This document shows, piece after piece, positions 7,595 through 12,000 of a stretch of DNA of 12,000 nt. Where the stretch lies: assembly GCA_009760855.2 (NCBI GenBank), contig WPIO01000009.1, positions 6,780,501 through 6,792,500 on the forward strand, read 5' to 3'. Under the pieces are notes generated by a model. That model was not told the DNA's origin and did not search any database. It saw only the letters and a list, made by a program, of their open reading frames with translations. Positions within the stretch are counted from its first letter, which is position 1, and the number at the start of each line of letters is the position of its first letter. The stretch is from Cristatella mucedo (taxonomy: Eukaryota; Bryozoa; Phylactolaemata; Cristatellidae). Both the position numbers and the translations under genes were made by a program.

Positions 7595-7919
7595 TTAACA
7601 CAATTGATAAAGCGCCCTTGGAGAACTCAATCTTCTGGTGCCTTCAATTTGCTGCACAGAAAACAGGATCGGGTGGTTAGTGGTAGCATGCTCAATAAAC
7701 AACAAGAGTAACGTGGTTAGAAGGGATAGGCACAGGGTCAGCACGCAAGTGTGGTTAGTGGCAGCATGCAACAGTGTCAGCACGCATAAGCACATAAAGG
7801 ACGAATCACCAGGACCCACTAAATGTTGTACAAATTGGCGCTTTTTTAATTTCTTTTTAAATGTGGTCAAGTCAGGGGATGTCGTGACGGAAGTCAAGAG
7901 TGCTGGCTTTGGGAGCATA

Positions 7920-8014
7920 AATAAAAATAATAATAACACACTTGTTAGAGCGCCCTCAGAGAACTCAATTTTTTCTAGGCACTTCACATTTGCTGCAAAG
8001 GAAACACGATCGGA
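7920..8014 (-). mobile_element. L2-A tail fragment nested inside L2-A copy 2
   Basis: On the minus strand this segment runs CGATCGTGTTTCCTTTGCAG, then CAAATGTGAAGTGCC, GAGTTCTCTGAGGGCGCTC and ends in (ATT)n-rich sequence. That is the last 95 bases of an L2-A element. It sits between the coding blocks GDGAYS and YAPKA of the host L2, which are adjacent in copy 1, so it is a severely 5'-truncated insertion in the same orientation. TAAA-type words on both sides could be the target duplication. A second complete copy of the same tail ends the host at 7595-7655. Confidence 0.7.
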
Positions 8015-8203
8015 CTAAACTAAACTATAGGCACCGTCTCCAAAGGATTTGAGGTTTTTACGAGGTATGGGTAAGCATTTGGATTCTGAAAAGTGTGTGG
8101 TACGATGCTTAGCCTGGTGGGGCAGTAGATCTGATAGGTTGGCTGAAGCCAAAGAATACAGGGACCCAAAAGTGAGAGACATAAATTGAAATCGATACGT
8201 TGC

Positions 8204-8356
8204 CGAGCTGGGTTGGTCCAGCGGTTACGGTGCTCTCCCCGACTAAGGTCTGGCTGACTTCGTGGGCTCGAGCCCTGAGGCACATGTGAAGCGTCTGAAT
8301 AGAGATTTAGTTCTTGTGGGGCGCTATACAAATGAATTATATTTATTTTTTATATA
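8204..8356 (+). mobile_element. tRNA-derived SINE with L2-type tail inserted in L2-A (SINE copy a)
   Basis: The head has an RNA polymerase III A box matching consensus at 8214-8224 (TGGTCCAGCGG) and a B-box-like GCTCGAGCC at 8266-8274, 42 bases further on. The body carries GAAGCGTCTGAATAGAGATT and GGCGCTATAC, the L2-like tail, and ends in AT-rich sequence. TTGC occurs at 8200-8203 and again at 8357-8360. Removing the SINE and one TTGC restores an unbroken L2 reading frame on the minus strand (WLPVKQ joined to RIDFNLC). The insertion is therefore precisely bounded and younger than its L2 host. Length (153 bases) suits a compact tRNA SINE. Transcription would be by RNA polymerase III and mobilisation by L2 proteins supplied in trans. 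Confidence 0.85.
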
Positions 8357-8724
8357 TTGCTTGACTGGTAGCCAGTGCACGTCGGAGAGAAATGGTGTGA
8401 TGTGGCAACTGCGACGCTCAGGACAGACAAGCCAAGCTGCAGAGTCTTGCACCAGCTGTAAGCGCCTGATTGCACAGGCGGATAGGCCAGCAAGCAGTGA
8501 GTTACATAAGTCACGACGGGATGTCACAGATGCATGGACCAACTTAGATGTGATATCCCTGTCTAAGCAAGCCCGAATTTTAGCAGTGTTCGTTGCTGAA
8601 AGTAGGCAGACTTGATTGTTGAGCTGATATGGTCGTCTAACGAAATGTCACTTTGGAACATGACGCATGTAGAATTAATGGTCTAAAACCGCTGAGCTAC
8701 AACCTAGACAAAGTCAATGATACT

Positions 8725-9345
8725 CTAATGCAGCCTGCCTCGTCAACTGGCGCTCTTACAGTGGCGCTGCCGAAGATGACTGCCGCGTTTTCACTCGATT
8801 CGGCGGCTGCTGCAGCCACTGCGTCGCTCGCTGCAATAGATTCTTGAAAAGGGCAGGGATTCATGCGATTGGCACACTCATTCATACGAGGTCTTCTGAA
8901 TCACAGAGTTCTGCTTCGTTACAATGGCTTGGTAACGCAACACACAGCCGCTTCACTGACCAGGGTCGAAAGAACAGCTTTCGCTCACTTGGTTAACGGC
9001 TTAAGGCGGTGCAGCGCAGCGGACTGCAGCACCGAACGCCCTCGAAATCGTTGCTGCTGCTGTTGCTGCCGCCGCCGCTGCTGCTGCTGCGACGATCACC
9101 TCGGCCATAGCTACGGGTCAAGCGACAGCGGCATATGAGTCGGCTGCCAAGCTTCCTATAACCCCTACTCCACAGACCACGACTCAGCCGATCGCTACAC
9201 TGCTGACAACGACTCAGCCGACTGAACTTAGCTGGCCATGACTAAGCCATTTAAGACTGAGCTGGCCAAGAATCAGGCGATCGCGACTTCGTCGACAGCA
9301 ACTTTGCAGACGATCCCATCGTTGACGATGACGAAAATAGTTTGA
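8725..9345 (+). other. GC-richer region with Ala/Thr-rich open frames, unidentified
   Basis: Three plus-strand frames in succession look low-complexity coding. One ends near 8847 with SLDSAAAAATASLAAIDS. The second, 9005-9241 (78 codons, no ATG), reads APNALEIVAAAVAAAAAAAA, then TITSAIATGQATAAYESAAK, LPITPTPQTTTQPIATLL and TTTQPTELSWP-stop. The third starts at ATG 9238, overlapping that stop by ATGA, and reads MTKPFKTELAKNQAIATSST for 35 codons in all. An AATAAA lies at about 9407-9412. The shared Ala/Thr/Gln composition could mean a frameshifted or spliced gene for a low-complexity protein. It could equally be the product of the CTG/CCG tract and CGACTCAGCCG repeats. No domain is recognisable. 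Confidence 0.25.
9051..9090 (+). repeat. CTG/CCG trinucleotide tract
   Basis: About 13 triplets of CTG with GTT and CCG interruptions (TTGCTGCTGCTGTTGCTGCC, then CGCCGCTGCTGCTGCTGC). In the 9005-9241 frame it encodes a run of Ala with one Val; in other frames it gives Leu or Cys runs. Confidence 0.8.
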
Positions 9346-9793
9346 CCTGGCCGGCCACGCTCACCTCGACCGCGGTGGCTACTACTCGCGGCTTCAATAC
9401 AATTTAATAAAGAGAGCAGCGGCTGCGCAGTAAGGGTTTCGGAAGCGGATGCAAATCACAAATGTCCGCTGCTAAAAAATGGCACCAAAGTCGACATTGC
9501 AATATCTGGCGCTCGCGAGCTGCCTATAAAGAAAAGGTAGCTAGCCGCCCACTTTCAAGTAACGGCGGCGGTAAAGACAATCGTCTGGGGCCCAAGCCAT
9601 CGTCATCGCCGTTATCAAGTTGATCTCTCCATTCACAATTGCCTGGCCGCGGATAAGTTTCAGCCCATCAAAATTCCTGTAAAAAATGAGTACGTTAAGA
9701 GGGGTGCACCTTGCGAGAGCACCTGTTTAATGATGTAAATGGTATCTCCCCCATGTGTTCTTTATAGTTTCTGGAAAACTTCCAGTTATTGGC

Positions 9794-9819
9794 ATTATAT
9801 TATTATTATTATATTATTG
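9794..9819 (+). repeat. Short TTA/ATT microsatellite
   Basis: A run of ATTATATTATTATTATTATA followed by TTATT. Such tails often mark LINE 3' ends in this window, but no L2 tail precedes it, so it may be independent. Confidence 0.6.
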
Positions 9820-10019
9820 GCTAATCCGCCGGTTGTCCGCCGTCCTTGCCGCCCCCAGCCAACGCGCCGCTCTGCTGCCGCCGTTTCGCTTAGCTGACAG
9901 GTTGCAAGATTACGATTTGCGAGTCGGCTCGAGCCCGACTCCCGTTTCTGTTCGTTTCGACTGATTGCTGTGCACGAACGTCGCTATACAGATGCAGCCA
10001 TGTCAGAATGTAACCTTTA

Positions 10020-10209
10020 CGTGTCCACGTGTCAACGTGATCCACGTGTCCACGCGATCCACGTGTCCACGCGGTCCACGTGTCCACGTGATCCACGTGT
10101 CCACGAGATCCACGTGTCCACGAGGTCCACGTGGTCCACGTGTCCACGTGATCCACGTGATCCACGTGTCCACGTGTCCATGTGGTCCACGTGTCCACGT
10201 GATCCACGC
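10020..10209 (+). repeat. 17-bp minisatellite rich in CACGTG E-boxes
   Basis: About twelve tandem units of a 17-base repeat made of two sub-units, GRTCCACGT (9) and GTCCACGN (8). The last base of the second sub-unit varies (C, T or A). Three 9-base and one 8-base partial units are interspersed, for example near 10128-10136, 10151-10159 and 10176-10183. The palindromic hexamer CACGTG occurs 15 times between 10026 and 10201. Because 17 is not a multiple of three, the repeat is open in several frames on both strands (for example HVDHVDTWT on the minus strand). These frames are almost certainly artefacts of repetition, not genes. Confidence 0.9.
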
Positions 10210-10258
10210 TTGGAAGATACGCGAGCTTCCGAGTCGTGACTATAGCATCTAACAATGA

Positions 10259-10731
10259 CAATTCATTGAACCTGGCCGAGTTGACCGTCTACGGACTTCT
10301 GCTCTAGCCGATGCGATCGTAGGCCAGGCGATCGTCCGGGATGACAAGGGCGCGGCTTCTTTCAAGGTCGACATGTCAGGAAGTGGAAAGAATGGTGCGC
10401 TACTTCGCTGCGTGCCCGGAATTTTCGGTCCTAGCCCGCTGCCGCCTTCGATGCGCGCCAGATCTGAGCTCAGAGATCGCAGAACTTCGCCGAGTAACTT
10501 GGAGACGTCACGCGACCAGCGTCTGCAGGCGAAATGAGTCGCCGACTGATGCGTATACGAGGCAGCACGAGCGAGCAAGGCCGCTCCTCGGCCCTGCCCG
10601 CTGGGCGATCGAAGCTCTGCGTCGAGTTCGCATTCGTATCGCCTGCAGAAGCGATTCGCGAAAGCTCGGCCATCAGCAAACGAAACGCCGTCTCACCGCC
10701 GCCACGAGTGCGTTTGCGTAATTTACTTTAA
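10259..10731 (+). pseudogene. Possible decayed ATP-dependent DNA ligase (LigD-type) fragment, weak
   Basis: This GC-rich block has open frames in all three plus frames and on the minus strand. Three of them in succession resemble ATP-dependent DNA ligase blocks in the right order. At 10319-10366 the frame reads IVGQAIVRDDKGAASF, like the DGEAVVLDDKG-SSF region (motif III). At about 10392-10490 it reads RMVRYFA followed by LRCAP, like the YFAFDL and LR-LP stretch. At about 10620-10730 it reads EFAFVSPAEAIRESSAISKR then NAVSPPPRVRLRNL, like the EGIVSKR and PYR-GR region (motif IV). Spacing of about 110 codons from the first to the last fits loosely. The catalytic acidic residues of motif III are lost (VGQ in place of DGE), and each block needs a +1 frame shift. 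Known for the family: it seals DNA nicks using ATP. Inference only: this is a dead, possibly laterally acquired copy. Alternatives are a GC-rich repeat or exons of an unknown gene. Confidence 0.25.
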
Positions 10732-10891
10732 TTCAGCATTGCTAATTCCGACGATGCTATCGTGCCTCCTTGAAGGATAGCTGCGATCCCGCGCTATAGA
10801 GCGCTCGCTGTCACAACCAATGCCTGTTTCGCTTAAATAAAATCCGGATCTCACGGCTCTGATGGCTGCGGCGGCAGCGATAGCGTTTGAT

Positions 10892-10910
10892 AAATAAAGT
10901 CGCTTTATTT
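10892..10910 (+). promoter_or_regulatory. Palindrome carrying polyadenylation hexamers on both strands
   Basis: AAATAAAG, loop TCG, CTTTATTT: an 8-bp perfect stem. It presents AATAAA on the plus strand (10893-10898) and on the minus strand (10904-10909). Another AATAAA lies at about 10835. It could end transcripts from either side, but no confident gene ends here. Confidence 0.3.
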
Positions 10911-10927
10911 TATAAATTTAACTAGCT

Positions 10928-11216
10928 CCTTAGTTCTATCTCGGCTTGATTATTGTAGTTCCCTTTTGGCTGGGCTACTAAATAAAGCAACTCAGCCACT
11001 GCAGCTGGCTGTGGATATGGCTGCAAGGCTAGTTTTCAGATCCCAGAGGTTTGACCGAGTGTATTCTTTGCTAAATGAGGTAGGATGGTTGCCGGTTGAT
11101 CAACGGATACAGAGCAAAAGTTCTAGGCTGATTCACAAGGCACCGCACGGCTTGCCTCCTTCATACCTAGCTAATTTTCCGCACCAGTTTCAGCCTCCTC
11201 ATGCATTATGTGTGAC
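10928..11216 (+). mobile_element. L2-clade LINE fragment (family L2-B, copy 3)
   Basis: The open frame from 10936 reads LSRLDYCSSLLAGLLNKATQ, PLQLAVDMAARLVFRSQRFD, then GWLPVDQRIQ, IHKAPHGLPPSYLAN and FPHQFQPPHA. It aligns closely with copy 1 (1042-1330), and stretches such as GGATGGTTGCCGGTTGA are identical. Unlike copy 1 it has no stop at the LLK/LLN-E position, so it preserves the older reading. It is truncated at both ends: the alignment to copy 1 stops at about 11216, before the GDRSISSAGPRLWNS block and the 3' tail. Loss of the 3' end means that a later deletion or rearrangement, not only 5' truncation, shaped it. Confidence 0.85.
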
Positions 11217-11919
11217 TCATTGGGCGTCGAGCATCGTACTGATCTGAGGGCCAGAATCGGGGCAGAAGCAGCTTTCTCGCTGTTCGTACTCTCATCCGCT
11301 TCAGCGCCCACAGGTCAGAAGAAGCAAAAGGTAGGACTCGGCTCGGCGTTCAACCGGTCAAACCATGGCGTTACAAGAAATCCTTCGCCTAGCTGACGCT
11401 GATTGTGCGGAACGAGGCTCCATCTAGCGGCGGATGATGGCATTCAAAGCGCTTGATAGAAACCGACGAAGAAACTGGCGAATAGTCAAATCGATTAGTC
11501 AAATACTAAAGAAATACCTAGTCCAACGGTAAATATTTGCCACCATTTGACTGCCAAGTCTTCCATTAATGCTTTCACAAAGAAATTAGCTGCTAGGGAA
11601 ACTTCTTGATGTAAATGCACGAGTTTTAACTCATTGGAAAAATTAACTTGAATAATGGCTGAGAGTGTGAATAGCGAGGTTGTACCAGCGGATTTTCTGC
11701 TTATGAGTTCAAGCGCTAAGAAAACTACGTAAGGGAAACCAGAAGTTCATGGTGACTGCAACGGCGACATGCAGTTCCAGCGCTGAAAAACTTTCATGGC
11801 AGCAATTCATGCTCAAGGGATCGAGTCGCGAGCCATCCTTTCGGTGGCCTTTAAAACGTTGCCACCAACAAGTGACTGTGGCTAAATCTGAGCCACTAGT
11901 AACGGCTCCCTAGCCCGAA
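11217..11919. other. Unassigned sequence
   Basis: I see no gene, RNA or recognisable repeat in this stretch. Two short frames near 11208-11396 are ATG-opened but lack motifs. Confidence 0.4.
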
Positions 11920-11949
11920 TGAGACAAAGAGCAGAGAGAAAGAGAAAGG

Positions 11950-12000
<51 letters not shown>
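11920..12000 (+). repeat. GA microsatellite running off the window end
   Basis: An imperfect purine tract (GAGA with GAAA and GGGA interruptions) becomes a pure (GA)n over the last 35 bases and continues past the window. It is all-purine on this strand, so it can form triplex DNA. Confidence 0.9.

Larger units (their letters stand above)
7595..8670 (-). mobile_element. L2-clade LINE, longer disrupted copy (family L2-A, copy 2) hosting two insertions
   Basis: Reading the minus strand from about 8670, L2 blocks appear in order. They are SDISLDDHISSTIKSAYFQ (about 8652-8596), then after a frameshift KIRACLDRDITSKLVHASVT, CNSLLAGLSACAIRRLQLVQ and HITPFLSDVHWLPVKQ (to about 8361). A SINE insertion follows, then RIDFNLCLSLLG, ANLSDLLPHQ and RKNLKSFGDGAYS (about 8190-8033). 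After a second small insertion come YAPKA-like and TSPDLTTFKKKLKK (about 7919-7845), a 3'UTR resembling copy 1, and the L2 tail at about 7655-7595. The copy covers the post-catalytic part of the RT protein only. At least two frameshifts make it inactive. Confidence 0.85.

Noticed and set aside
8262-8615. A 117-codon plus-strand frame across the SINE and L2.
   Set aside because: It crosses the boundary between two mobile elements and is antisense to recognisable L2 coding blocks.
9925-9950. A B-box-like GGCTCGAGCCC inside an imperfect palindrome (GAGTCGG / CCGACTC) suggested another tRNA-like gene.
   Set aside because: The upstream A box fits poorly (one key purine missing) and no acceptor or anticodon stem could be paired.
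9890-10261. Long open frames on both strands through the minisatellite (for example 123 codons on the minus strand).
   Set aside because: The 17-base repeat has no stop in several frames, so openness is a by-product of the repeat; the predicted peptides are pure repeat words.
11415-11440. CTCCATCTAGCGGCGG resembles a CTCF-type insulator word.
   Set aside because: A single short match without supporting context is expected by chance.

Overview
This is eukaryotic, almost certainly invertebrate metazoan, nuclear DNA. It has no bacterial operon structure. It shows a spliced terminal exon with a polyadenylation signal, L2-clade LINE remnants, tRNA-derived SINEs, a ZMYM1-like hAT transposase relic, microsatellites and an E-box-rich minisatellite. 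L2, tRNA-Lys SINEs and ZMYM1-like hATs together would fit a sponge, cnidarian, lophotrochozoan or similar genome, but the species cannot be told from this window.

Bases 1-955 hold the only confident host gene: the last coding exon (437-558, + strand) and 3'UTR of a CHMP2A/VPS2-like ESCRT-III subunit, ending at an AATAAA at 933. Bases 1040-2700 hold three fragments of one L2-type LINE (called L2-B here). Bases 3366-3440 (-) form a tRNA-Lys-like sequence. Bases 3905-5640 (-) are a decayed hAT transposase gene with stops and frameshifts, split by a tRNA-derived SINE at 4816-4961. Bases 6124-6640 (-) contain unrecognised but protein-like open frames, one broken by a single in-frame TAG.

Bases 6760-7304 are a tRNA-like SINE head followed by the 3' end of a second L2 family (L2-A). 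Bases 7595-8670 (-) are a longer L2-A copy carrying two nested insertions: a SINE with a 4-bp target duplication at 8204-8356, and a second L2-A tail at about 7920-8014. The SINE and L2-A share their 3' tail, which suggests that the SINE is copied by the L2 machinery.

Bases 8700-9420 are GC-richer with Ala/Thr-rich open frames and a CTG/CCG tract. Bases 10020-10209 are a 17-bp minisatellite containing 15 CACGTG hexamers. Bases 10259-10731 are GC-rich with several overlapping open frames; in three successive frames they show weak, ordered resemblance to an ATP-dependent DNA ligase (LigD type). Bases 10928-11216 are a fourth L2-B fragment. The window ends in a GA microsatellite. Apart from CHMP2A, nothing here is an evidently intact gene; the interest lies in the nested transposon history, the unidentified minus-strand frames, the minisatellite and the possible ligase relic.
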